64,000 bases of DNA from Cyrtodaria siliqua (lineage: Eukaryota > Mollusca > Bivalvia > Adapedonta > Hiatellidae), in contig JAWPHD010000005.1 of assembly GCA_037043455.1 (NCBI GenBank), positions 1,080,713 through 1,144,712 of the forward strand, given 5' to 3'. The notes below the pieces were generated by a model, which saw only the letters and a list, made by a program, of their open reading frames with translations, was not told where the DNA came from and did no database searches. A program made the position numbers and the translations under genes. This document shows positions 1 to 12,949 of the stretch, piece after piece (the first letter of the stretch is position 1; every line of letters begins with the position of its first letter).

Positions 1-3000
1 ACGCACACAGTGATGAGTATGATCGACACGCACACAGTGATGAGTATGATCGACACGCACACAGTGATGAGCATGATCGACACGCACACAGTGATGAGCA
101 TGATCGACACGCACACAGTGATGAGCATGATCGACACGCACACAGTGATGAGCATGATCGACACGCACACAGTGATGAGCATGATCGACACGCACACAGT
201 GATGAGCATGATTGACACGCACACAGTGATGAGCATGATCGACACGCACACAGTGATGAGCATGATCGACACGCACACAGTGATGAGCATAATTGACACG
301 CACACAGTGATGAGTATGATTGACACGCACACAGTGATGAGTATGATTGACACGCACACAGTGATGAGTATGATTGACACGCACACAGTGATGAGTATGA
401 TTGACACGTGCACAGTGATGAGTATGATTGACACGCACACAGTGATGAGTATGATTGACACGCACACAGTGATGAGTATGATCGACACGCACACAGTGAT
501 GAGTATGATCGACACGTACACAGTGTTGGTAAGATTGACACACACACGTGCACAGTGATGAGTATGATTGACACACACACAGTGATGAGTATGATTGACA
601 CCAGCACAGTGATGAGTATGATTGACACGCACACAGTTATGAGTATGATCGACACGCACACAGTGATGAGTATGATCGACACGTACACAGTGTTGGTAAG
701 ATTGACACACACACGTGCACAGTGATGAGTATGATTGACACGTACACAGTGATGAGTATGATTGACACACACACAGTGATGAGTGTGATTGACACGTGCA
801 CAGAGATGAGTATGATTGACACGCACACAGTGATGAGTGTCATTGACACGCACACAGTGATGAGTGTCATTGACACGCACACAGTGATGAGTATGATCGA
901 CACGCACACAGTGATGAGTATGATCGACACTTACACAGTGATGAGTATGATCGACACGTACACAGTGATGAGTATGATCGACACCCACACAGTGATGAGT
1001 ATGATCGACACCCACACAGTGATGAGTATGATCGACACGCACACAGTGATGAGTGTGATCGAGACTTACACAGTGATGAGTATGATCGACACGTACACAG
1101 TGATGAGTATGATCGACACCCACATAGTGATGAGTATGATGACACTGATCGACACGCACACAGTGATGAGTGTGATCGAGACTTACACAGTGATGAGTAT
1201 GATCGACACGTACACAGTGATGAGTATGATCGACACCCACATAGTGATGAGTATGATGACACGCACACAGTGATGAGTATGATTGACACGCACACAGTGA
1301 TGAGTATGATCGACACGCTCACAGTGATGAGTATGATTGACACACACACAGTGATGAGTATGATTGACACCAGCACAGTGATGAGTATGATTGACACTTA
1401 CACAGTGATGAGTATGATTGACACGCACACAGTGATGAGTATGATCGACACGCACACAGTGATGAGTATGATTGACACTTACACAGTGATGAGTATGATT
1501 GACACGTATGATTGACACGTACACAGTGATGAGTATGACTGACACACGTACACAGTGATGAGTATGACTGACACACACACAGTGATGAGTATGATTGACA
1601 CGCACACAGTGATGAGTATGATTGACACGCGCACAGTGATGAGTATGATTGACACGTGCACAGTGATGAGTATGATTGACACACACACAGTGATGAGTAT
1701 GATTGACACCAGCACAGTGATGAGTATGATTGACACTTACACAGTGATGAGTATGATTGACACGCACACAGTGATGAGTATGATTGACACACAGTGATGA
1801 GTATGATTGACACTTACACAGTGATGAGTATGATTGACACGCACACAGTGATGAGTATGATTGACACACAGTGATGAGTATGATTGACACGCACACAAGG
1901 ATGAGTACAGTGATGAGTATAATCGACACACACACAGTGATGAGTATGATCGACACGTACACAGTGATGAGTATGATTGACACACACACGTGCACAGTGA
2001 TGAGTATGATTGACACGTACACAGTGATGAGTGTGATTGACACGTGCACAGAGATGAGTATGATTGACACTTACACAGTGATGAGTGTCATTGACACGTA
2101 CACAGTGATGAGTATGATCGACACTTACACAGTGATGAGTATGATTGACACGCACAAAGTGATGAGTATGATTGACACTTACACAGTGATGAGTATGATT
2201 GACACGCACAAAGTGATGAGTATGATTGACACTTACACAGTGATGAGTATCATTGACACGTACACAGTGATGCGTATGATTGATACTTACACAGTCATGA
2301 GTATGATTGATACTTACACAGTCATGAGTATGATTGACACTTACACAGTGATGAGAATCATTGACACGTACACAGTGATGAGTATGATTGACACTTACAC
2401 AGTGATGAGTATGATTGACACACACACAGTGATGCGTATGATTGATACTTACACAGTCATGAGTATGATTGACACGTACACAGTGATGAGTATGATTGAC
2501 ACTTACACAGTGATGCGTATGATTGACACACACACAGTGATGCGTATGATTGATACTTACACAGTCATGAGTATGATTGACACTTACACAGTGATGAGAA
2601 TCATTGACACGTACACAGTGATGAGTATGATTGACACTTACACAATGATGAGTATCATTGACACGTACACAGTGATGCGTATGATTGATACACTAACACA
2701 GTGATGAGTATGATTGACACTTACACAGTGATGAGAATCATTGACACGTACACAGTGATGAGTATGATTGACACTTACACAGTGATGAGTATGATTGACA
2801 CACACACAGTGATGCGTATGATTGACACTTACACAGTCATGAGTATGATTGACACTTACACAGTGATGAGAATCATTGACACGTACACAGTGATGAGTAT
2901 GATTGACACTTACACAATGATGAGTATCATTGACACGTACACAGTGATGCGTATGATTGACACTTACACAGTGATGAGTATGATTGACACTTACACAGTG

Positions 3001-5456
3001 ATGAGTATCATTGACACGTACACAGTGATGAGTATGATTGACACTTACACAGTGATGAGTATCATTGATACGTACACAGTGATGAGTATGATTGATACTT
3101 ACACAGTGATGAGTATGATTGACACGCACAAAGTGATGAGTATGATTGATACTTACACAGTGATGAGTATGATTGATACTTACACAGTGATGAGTATCAA
3201 TCCACGCACACAGTGATGAGTATGATTGACACTTACACAGTGATGAATATGATTGACACGTACACAGTGATGAGTATGATTGACACTTACACAGTGATGA
3301 GTATGATTGACACTTACACAGTGATGAGTATGATTGACACTTACACAGTGATTAGCATGATTGACACGCACACAGTGATGAGCATGATTGTCACGCACAC
3401 AGTGATTAGCATGATTGTCACGCACACAGTGATGAGTATGATTGACACGCACACAGTGATGAGTATGATTGACACTTACACAGTGATGAGTATGATTGAC
3501 ACTTACACAGTGATGAGTATGATTGACACTTACACAGTGATGAGCATGATTGACACTTACACAGTGATGAATATGATTGACACGTACACAGTGATGAGTA
3601 TGATTGACACTTACACAGTGATGAGTATGATTGACACTTACACAGTGATGAGCATGATTGACACGCACACAGTGATGAGCATGATTGTCACGCACACAGT
3701 GATGAATATGATTGACACGTACACAGTGATGAGTATGATTGACACTTACACAGTGATGAGCATGATTGACACTTACACAGTGATGAATATGATTGACACG
3801 TACACAGTGATGAGTATGATTGACACTTACACAGTGATGAGTATGATTGTCACGCACACAGTGATGAGTATGATTGACACTTACACAGTGATTAGCATGA
3901 TTGTCACGCACACAGTGATGAGTATGATTGACACTTACACAGTGATGAGTATGATTGACACGCACACAGTGATTAGCATGATTGACACGCACACAGTGAT
4001 TAGCATGATTGACACTTACACAGTGATGAGTATGATTGACACGTACACAGTGATTAGCATGATTGACACGCACACAGTGATGAGCATGATTGTCACGCAC
4101 ACAGTGATTAGCATGATTGTCACGCACACAGTGATGAGTATGATTGACACGCACACAGTGATGAGTATGATTGACACTTACACAGTGATGAGTATGATTG
4201 ACACTTACACAGTGATGAGTATGATTGACACGCACACAGTGATGAGCATGATTGACACTTACACAGTGATGAATATGATTGACACGTACACAGTGATGAG
4301 TATGATTGACACTTACACAGTGATGAGTATGATTGACACTTACACAGTGATGAGCATGATTGACACGCACACAGTGATGAGCATGATTGTCACGCACACA
4401 GTGATGAGCATGATTGTCACGCACACAGTGATGAGTATGATTGACACTTACACAGTGATTAGCATGATTGTCACGCACACAGTGATGAGTATGATTGACA
4501 CGCACACAGTGATGAGTATGATTGACACTTACACAGTGATGAGTATGATTGACACGCACACAGTGATTAGCATGATTGACACGCACACAGTGATTAGCAT
4601 GATTGTCACGCACACAGTGATGAGCATGATTGACACGTACACAGTGATGAGTATGATTGACACGCACACAGTGATTAGCATGATTGACACGCACACAGTG
4701 ATGAGCATGATTGTCACGCACACAGTGATGAGCATGATTGACACGTACACAGTGATGAGTATGATTGACACGCACACAGTGATGAGTATGATTGACACTT
4801 ACACAGTGATGAGTATGATTGACACGCACACAGTGATTAGCATGATTGACACGCACACAGTGATTAGCATGATTGTCACGCACACAGTGATGAGCATGAT
4901 TGACACGTACACAGTGATGAGTATGATTGACACGCACACAGTGATGAGCATGATTGACACGCACACAGTGATGAGCATGATTGACACGCACACAGTGATG
5001 AGTATGATTGACATTACACAGTGATGAGCATGATCGACACACACACAGTGATGAGTATGATTGACACGCACACAGTGATGAGTATGATTGACACGCACAC
5101 AGTGATGAGTATGATTGACACTTACACAGTGATGAATATGATTGACACGTACACAGTGATGAGCATGATTGTCACGCACACAGTGATGAGTATGATTGAC
5201 ACTTACACAGTGATGAGTATGATTGACACCAGCACAGTGATGAGTATGATTGACACCTACACAGTGATGAGTATGATTGACACGTACACAGTGATGAATA
5301 TGATTGACACGTACACAGTGATGAGTATGACTGACATTACACAGTGATGAGAGTATGATTGACACTTACACAGTGATAAGTATGATTGACACTTACACAG
5401 TGATGAGTATGATTGACACGTACACAGTGATGTGTATGATTGACACTTACACAGCA
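1..5456. repeat. 27-bp minisatellite, about 200 copies, truncated by window start
   Basis: Head-to-tail 27-bp units cover the first 5.4 kb. Because 27 is a multiple of three and the unit lacks stops in several frames, long repetitive open frames appear on both strands; the plus-strand reading repeats MSMIDTHTV. Frames are broken wherever a unit carries an indel (for example near 540, 700, 1140, 1510, 1790 and 5010), so I read it as non-coding. Variants are regional: THTV units dominate 1-1900, TYTV units 2000-3300, and IVTHTV units occur only after about 3390. Higher-order duplications are visible: the block at 515-560 recurs at 675-720, and the block at 1050-1140 recurs at 1167-1257. The right edge at about 5456 is sharp. 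Confidence 0.95.
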
Positions 5457-5696
5457 TATTAGGTAAGTAGCACATTACAAAACTGTAGCACTTTCATCAC
5501 TTTCAGAAATTTGATAAAATGATTTTACTTCCTAACAGGCTTGAAATTATTAGTTTTACATGTTTTCTTAACGGGGGTATATCGGGCCTTTTTTCTAGAA
5601 AAAAATGACATTTTGAAAAGGTTATTATAATAATAGCAATTCACATCAATCAAAATATGGTGATAGTCATATCTGAAATTTGATAAATATAATCTA

Positions 5697-5860
5697 ACTC
5701 GTTCTCATTCATTATTGAATGTATTATTATTGAATGTATTCATTATTGAATGTATTAAACTCGTTATCAAAATGCTATAATGCTCGGCAAGGGCCTTGCA
5801 TTATATCATTTTGCCAACTCGCTTAATGAAATTCAATAATGAATGAGTTCTCAGGTAAGA
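5697..5860. repeat. Imperfect palindrome (MITE-like hairpin)
   Basis: The stretch reads as an inverted repeat centred near 5790, with TCATTCATTATTGAAT-type sequence in both arms and a short GGCAAGGGCC-like core. The left arm also carries a small internal triplication of the ATTATTGAATGTATT motif. No coding capacity. It could be a small non-autonomous DNA element; the family is not recognised. Confidence 0.6.
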
Positions 5861-5894
5861 TCCCCTGTATATGTTGAAAGCGGATGTAGCGACA

Positions 5895-6965
5895 AAGTTA
5901 AACAAGCTCTATTATCAAAGAGTTCTGAAAAACATAAAAGAAGGTGATTATTTTTTATTAAAATCGGATTATAAACAAAAAAATATGACCATTTGAAAGT
6001 TGTTCCAAAACGGATATGGGAGCCGCCATTTTGAGAACTATGACGTCAGTTCCAAATTACCATATATGGAATATTAATAAACATCATTTAAAGAAGAGAA
6101 AATTACTACAAATGAATACGAAATCCTTTAATATTAATTAATAGAAAGCATTATTGCCATTAAGTATATAGAGGATCTTAAACGAGTTCCCATTTCATAT
6201 AAGATTTATGAAACGAGTTATGAATTGTTTTAATTTTTTGTTAAAATTAATTCATAACTAGTTTCATAATATTATATGAAATGGGAACGAGTTTAATATC
6301 CTTTTTATCACATAACATTGCAATCAAATTAGTAAAAGTTAATTCAGATGGACATAGAACCCCCACGTCAGACACACTTTAGCGCCAAAACGTCATAACA
6401 TATGTCGTAACGTCGCGTCTCACACATAACGTTGCGTATAAAAAAGTTCGTGTTTTACCTCTTTACAAAATAACAGTTTACACCAACTTTTTAACAAACC
6501 AATAACAATGTTTTGTATAACGTGCATTATTTTTATAAGCTGTCACAAATAATAAGTTTATGAATCAGATCTGGGTGAATTTGTAATAAATAAAATAGTT
6601 TCACTTAATAAACTTGCGTAGTGTTACAGGTTTAACTCAACCAATCAAAATCGTTCCAGGTTGTATTACACGTGTGTCATACAATAGAATAGTAAATGGG
6701 TGTTCGACACTGCTAACAAGGGACGTTATGTGATAAATATATATTCCATACAGTTGTTGTGATGTTTTCCTATAAATCAGTAAATTGTTCATATTTATAA
6801 ATATTCCATCTATGGTCATTTAGAACTATGATGTCATAGTTCTCAAAATGGAGGCTTCCATACCAGTGTCAACAGAACCTTCAAATGATCATATCTTATT
6901 TGTTTATCATCCGATTTTTATAACTATTTCATTCTTTTCCTAGATTTTCAGAACTCTCAATAATA
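5895..6965. mobile_element. Fold-back DNA element with inverted arms of about 150 bp
   Basis: The left arm (about 5900-6055) and right arm (about 6815-6965) are inverted copies. Both carry a GCC(G/T)CCATTTTGAGAACTATGA-type block, an AAATCGGAT.ATAAACAAA block and an AGAGTTCTGA block in mirrored order. The interior of about 750 bp has no convincing gene and includes a nested palindrome. Long terminal inverted repeats around a non-coding interior suggest a non-autonomous DNA transposon. I did not identify a target-site duplication. Confidence 0.6.
6168..6305. repeat. Nested hairpin/MITE inside the fold-back element
   Basis: Near-perfect inverted repeat with arms of about 60 bp around a short T-rich loop near 6238. 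Each arm contains AACGAGTTCCCATTTCATAT or its complement, and ATGAAACGAGTTATGAATT or its complement. It lies in the interior of the larger inverted-repeat element and probably inserted there later. Confidence 0.65.
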
Positions 6966-7902
6966 AAAATGTTTGTCTGGGTCAGAATTTATCCTTTTGT
7001 TATAGAAGAAATAAGATTGATGTTTTTCAGTAGTGAAATACATATATAAAAGTTGATACTGAGCTAATTTTATATTCGATCGCTATGTCAAAATTGTGTT
7101 TATATTAAGTACTATAGATGAAGTAAGTTTTTCGGCGTAATAATACAGCCTTCATAAAACCTATAAATGCATCCACTTTGTGCCAAAAGTGGTTATAACA
7201 ATTTCTACTATGACTGGTTTGCTATTCAAAATGTAGGGCATTATTTTCATATCAGTTGTTCTATCATAATGATACATAAACAATAAATGATAGTGATTAT
7301 GTTGATTGTTTTACCATAAATATATATTTATTACTATATACTGGGTCTAATGTCGCATTAATCCAACCTTGCTAAACACATACACGAGTCACATAGTGAT
7401 TAAGTGGTTGACATACTATCCATCTTCTATGATTTATTGCTGTTCAAAATATAGGGCATTAGTACAAGTTTACATTGTTTTATCAGTAAGTACTTTAAAA
7501 AAAATAAGTGTTGATAATTTCACTATAAAGGTATTAAAATCTAACTGCATAGTCTAACTTTATTTTACCAGAATGAGAAATTTAAGAATCTGTGTACTTT
7601 CCTTTTGTTCGTTTACTCGTACAGATAGTAGATTTAAGTATTTAAATTTAAAAAAAAAATGATTTCTGATGTTTGATGGATAACTCCTTTTTTTCATTGT
7701 GGGTAGATATCTATCATTTTTCATTTTTGCATGTATTTTATTGCTTTCTTTTCTGCCAGGCCATAGGGAACAAAGTTTTATTATTTTTCAGACTGATTAA
7801 TGTGTGTTTTATTTTTCTCTATCAACATGTGTTGAACAGAATATTTTGTTGAGTCTGACCATCAGCAAGAATTGGTCAAAAGAGCAGTCTTCCTAAATTA
7901 TG
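6966..7902. other. AT-rich stretch, no gene recognised
   Basis: Very AT-rich sequence between the fold-back element and the first LINE remnant. The short open frame at 7369-7557 has no recognisable motif and composition no different from background. I see no RNA gene. Confidence 0.5.
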
Positions 7903-9713
7903 TCTGAAAATGTAACATTTATGTCAATGGCCTCGGTGATAGAAATAAACGTAAAGATGTCTTGCATTTCTTAAAAAAAAGTCATTTTCAGTATATTTCT
8001 TACAGGATACATATTTTGTAATTAAAGATGAAAATTATATACGTGCAGAATGGGGATATGAATGTTTCTATATTAATTTTAATAGTCAATCTAGAGGGGT
8101 TGCAATTTTATTTAATAACAATTTTGAATACAAATTACATAAACAAGAAGAATAAATATTTATGGCTCAAATAAAGATTCACCAGATTTCTATATAGATA
8201 TTAAGCAAGATATCGATATATATGGAAATGAAACTGTTCTAGCAGGAGATTTTAATCTGGTTTTACATCCTCAAGTAGATTGACTGCTAGAGAGAATTAA
8301 ATTTTAATAAAAAGGGGTTCGCATGGAGGCGTCCAAATACAAATAAAATGGCTAGACTAGATTTCTTCTTTAGATATCTGAACATTTATTTACCGATATT
8401 GAAGATAGTACCATGTTACCTGGGTATCGAACCGACCATTCAATAATAACTATATCATTTGTATTTGGAAAGTTTTTAAAGAGGAGATCTTACTGAAAAT
8501 TAAACAACTCGCTCCATAAAGAAACTACTTATTTAAGTGAAATTAAAAAATCAATATGCAGCACAGAATCAAAATATAAATTTACAAATTAAAGACATTC
8601 CTTGTCAAGATTTAATATTGGACATTGATGACCAACTCTTTCTTGAAACATTATGGATGGAGATTAGAGGACAAATAATATCCTAGTCGTCATTTCTTAA
8701 AAAAACATCAAGATAAAACTGAAGCAAACCTATTACGAGAAATAGAGATACTGGAAAAACAATTAGATATTGATTTAATAAGCTTAGAAAGCAAAAGCAA
8801 ACGTTTGTTTGAATTGAGACAAAAAAGCTGGATGGACTTAAAATAAGGTCAAAACCCGAATGGTTAGATGAAGTATAAAGTAATTAAATATTTTTTGTAA
8901 TTTAGAAAACGGGAATTTTGAAAGTAAATGTATACCTTCCCTAATTTCAAATGACGGAAATATTTTAAAAATATCAAAATTCTATTTCAAAAGAAACTAG
9001 AAACTTTTATCACTCCTTGTATTCACACAAACCAGTAAACATATATATTTAAATGAATGGTTTAGATATTTTCCTATACCCAAGCTAACTTGAGAGCAAC
9101 ATCAAAATTCAGAAAGCCCAACAGAATTACATGAACTATTATACTGTTTAAAAAAGGCAAAACATCTTTAGAGTCCCGGCTCGAGTGGTTACACCATGGA
9201 ATTTCATGTTTTTCCGGATAGATATAGAATTTCCTCTTTAGATCTATTAACCATGGTTTATTGAAAGGTGAATTATCAGTAACTCAAAAGGAGGGAATTA
9301 TAACTTGTATACCAAAGACAAACAAAGATAGAAATTATTTAAAAAACTGGAGACCAGTATCTTTATTTAACTGTTCTTATAAATTATCATCAGCATGCAT
9401 TGCTCAGCGTTTAAAAAAAGTACAACCTTTGCTTATAAATGATGATCAGACTGGCTTTTGGCGGGGAGATATATAGGTGAAAATACACATTCCATTTATG
9501 ATTTGTTCTATTACACTGAGAAAAATGATATACCAGAATTATTACTTATTGACTTGAAAAGGCTTTTGATACCCTCTCCTGGTCTTTTATTGAAGAGATT
9601 TTAAAAAAAATTCAGTTTGGACAAGATATAAGAACATGGTTAAAAGTATTTTACACAAACATTAAATCTTACATTTTAGTTAATGGCCATCTATCATAGT
9701 GGTTTTCTATTCA

Positions 9714-12017
9714 CCGAGGCTACCTACAGGGATATCCACTATCCCCATACATGTCTCCATACCGAGGCTGCCTACAGGGATATCCACTATCCCCATACAT
9801 GTCTCCATACCGAGGCTGCCTACAGGGATATCCACTATCCCCATACATGTCTCCATACCGAGGCTGCCTACAGGGATATCCACTATCCCCATACATGTCT
9901 CCATACCGAGGCTGCCTACAGGGATATCCACTATCCCCATACATGTCTCCATACCGAGGCTGCCTACAGGGATATCCACTATCCCCATACATGTCTCCAT
10001 ACCGAGGCTGCCTACAGGGATATCCACTATCCCTATACATCTCTCCATACCGAGGCTGCCTACAGGGATATCCACTATCCCCATACATGTCTCCATACCG
10101 AGGCTGCCTACAGGGATGTCCACTATCCCCATACATGTCTCCATACCGAGGCTGCCTACAGGGATGTCCACTATCCCCATACATGTCTCCATACCGAGGC
10201 TGCCTACAGGGATGTCCACTATCCCCATACATGTCTCCATACCGAGGCTGCCTACAGGGATGTCCACTATCCCCATACATGTCTCCATACCGAGGCTGCC
10301 GACAGGGATATCCACTATCCCCATACATGTCTCCATACCGAGGCTGCCGACAGGGATATCCACTATCCCCATACATGTCTCCATACCGAGGCTGCCTACA
10401 GGGATATCCACTATCCCCATACATGTCTCCATACCGAGGCTGCCTACAGGGATATCCACTATCCCCATACATCTCTCCATACCGAGGCTGCCTACAGGGA
10501 TATCCACTATCCCCATACATCTCTCCATACCGAGGCTGCCTACAGGGATGTCCACTATCCCCATACATGTCTCCATACCGAGGCTGCCGACAGGGATATC
10601 CACTATCCCCATACATGTCTCCATACCGAGGCTGCCGACAGGGATATCCACTATCCCCATACATGTCTCCATACCGAGGCTGCCTACAGGGATATCCACT
10701 ATCCCCATACATGTCTCCATACCGAGGCTGCCTACAGGGATATCCACTATCCCCATACATCTCTCCATACCGAGGCTGCCTACAGGGATATCCACTATCC
10801 CCATACATCTCTCCATACCGAGGCTGCCTACAGGGATATCCACTATCCCCATACATCTCTCCATACCGAGGCTGCCTACAGGGATATCCACTATCCCCAT
10901 ACATGTCTCCATACCGAGGCTGCCTACAGGGATATCCACTATCCCCATACATGTCTCCATACCGAGGCTGCCTACAGGGATATCCACTATCCCCATACAT
11001 CTCTCCATACCGAGGCTGCCTACAGGGATATCCACTATCCCCATACATCTCTCCATACCGAGGCTGCCTACAGGGATATCCACTATCCCCATACATGTCT
11101 CCATACCGAGGCTGCCTACAGGGATATCCACTATCCCCATACATGTCTCCATACCGAGGCTGCCTACAGGGATATCCACTATCCCCATACATGTCTCCAT
11201 ACCGAGGCTGCCTACAGGGATATCCACTATCCCCATACATGTCTCCATACCGAGGCTGCCTACAGGGATATCCACTATCCCCATACATGTCTCCATACCG
11301 AGGCTGCCTACAGGGATATCCACTATCCCCATACATGTCTCCATACCGAGGCTGCCTACAGGGATATCCACTATCCCCATACATGTCTCCATACCGAGGC
11401 TGCCTACAGGGATATCCACTATCCCCATACATGTCTCCATACCGAGGCTGCCTACAGGGATATCCACTATCCCCATACATGTCTCCATACCGAGGCTGCC
11501 TACAGGGATATCCACTATCCCCATACATGTCTCCATACCGAGGCTGCCTACAGGGATATCCACTATCCCCATACATGTCTCCATACCGAGGCTGCCTACA
11601 GGGATATCCACTATCCCCATACATGTCTCCATACCGAGGCTGCCTACAGGGATATCCACTATCCCTATACATCTCTCCATACCGAGGCTGCCTACAGGGA
11701 TATCCACTATCCCCATACATCTCTCCATACCGAGGCTGCCTACAGGGATATCCACTATCCCTATACATCTCTCCATACCGAGGCTGCCTACAGGGATATC
11801 CACTATCCCTATACATCTCTCCACACCGAGGCTGCCTACAGGGATATCCACTATCCCTATACATCTCTCCATACCGAGGCTGCCTACAGGGATATCCACT
11901 ATCCCCATACATCTCTCCATACCGAGGCTGCCTACAGGGATATCCACTATCCCCATACATCTCTCCATACCGAGGCTGCCTACAGGGATATCCACTATCC
12001 CTATACATCTCTCCATA
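9714..12017 (+). repeat. 48 x 48-bp tandem array derived from LINE RT motif B
   Basis: The array measures 2304 bp, exactly 48 units of 48 bp with no indel. In the LINE's own frame each unit reads RGCLQGYPLSPYMSPY, which contains the RT motif B (RG.xQG.PLSP). The first unit continues in frame from the LINE sequence VNGHLS.WFSIH. The last unit runs into PYIF, then after a one-base slip in a T run into VLFVEILAVL and YADDT. Five of six frames are open across the array. Unit variants include C-to-R (CRQG), Y-to-C (QGCP), M-to-I (PYIS) and P-to-L (LSLY). A six-unit block of 288 bp starting near 10259 recurs from 10547. The first unit (RGYLQG) is the most divergent at the 5' edge. Amplification inside a dead element makes a functional protein unlikely. 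Confidence 0.95.
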
Positions 12018-12949
12018 CATTTTTTGTTCTGTTTGTCGAAATATTGGCTGTACTGGTCAAGACAAATAAAGATATTAAAGGAGTTAAAATAGGAGATACC
12101 GAATATGTAATTTCTCAATATGCCGATGACACCTTCCTCCCTTATATTAGAATGCACCGAACAATCCCTTAAACATGCTCTCATGGTTTTAAAATTCTAT
12201 GGAAATATTTCAGGTCTTAATGATAATGTTGATAAAACCAGAGTTATATGCTTTGAGGGAAAAAAAGGTTATAATGTAAAATGATGCACAGACACAGACC
12301 TTTATTGGGATCAGGGTTAATTTGTGATCTTAGGCATTACTTTGTCAACACATTTAAGGAGTGTGGTTGCATTAAATTATGACAGAAAAAAAACACGAAA
12401 TTAAATCATTACTAATGTCCTGGTCAAAAAGAATACTCACACCCTTTGGAAAAATCACTGATAAAAAGCTTAGCTCTATCAAAGTTAAATCACTTAATTT
12501 CATTATTACCTAATCTACCAGATCACACTGTTGCAGAACATGTGTTTTAATTTCCTCTGGAATAATCACCCAGACAAAATAAAGAGATATGTTGTAACTC
12601 AAGACTACGATTATGGTGGACTTAGAATGATCAATATCAAACAGTGCATATCTTCCCTGAAATTAACGTGGTTTAGAAGACTTTTGATTGGGAATAAAAA
12701 ATGGAAATCCATAATCATAATGATGTACTCATTCACCACCAATATCCTATTTTTCGGTAATGACTATGTAAAAAATAACTCAAATATGCAATCCCTTCTG
12801 GAAGGATGTTTACACCAGTCTTAACATCCTATTAGATGTTAAAAACCCATTGGTATGGAAAGAGTTCTTAACACAACCGTTATGGTACAAAAATAACATT
12901 AAGATCGGAAGATCAAGTGTTTTTTATAAAAGATGGTATGATAAAGGTG

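Noticed and set aside
3180..5042. A 620-residue minus-strand frame (VNHTHHC repeats) and its 603-residue plus-strand counterpart
   Set aside because: Both are products of the 27-bp array, with frame breaks at each indel and no start, signal or flanking domain.
1..5456. CRISPR array
   Set aside because: The units are contiguous with no spacers, and the sequence context is eukaryotic.
5440..5475. Splice donor (ATTAG/GTAAGTAG) at the end of the 27-bp array, suggesting a coding exon made of repeats
   Set aside because: The matching frame hits a stop at the junction and the array is broken by frame-changing indels.
9683..12172. An 829-residue repetitive open frame, and four other long frames over the same DNA
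   Set aside because: They are readings of the 48-bp array; the unit length is a multiple of three and lacks stops. Only the LINE RT frame has meaning, and that element is dead.
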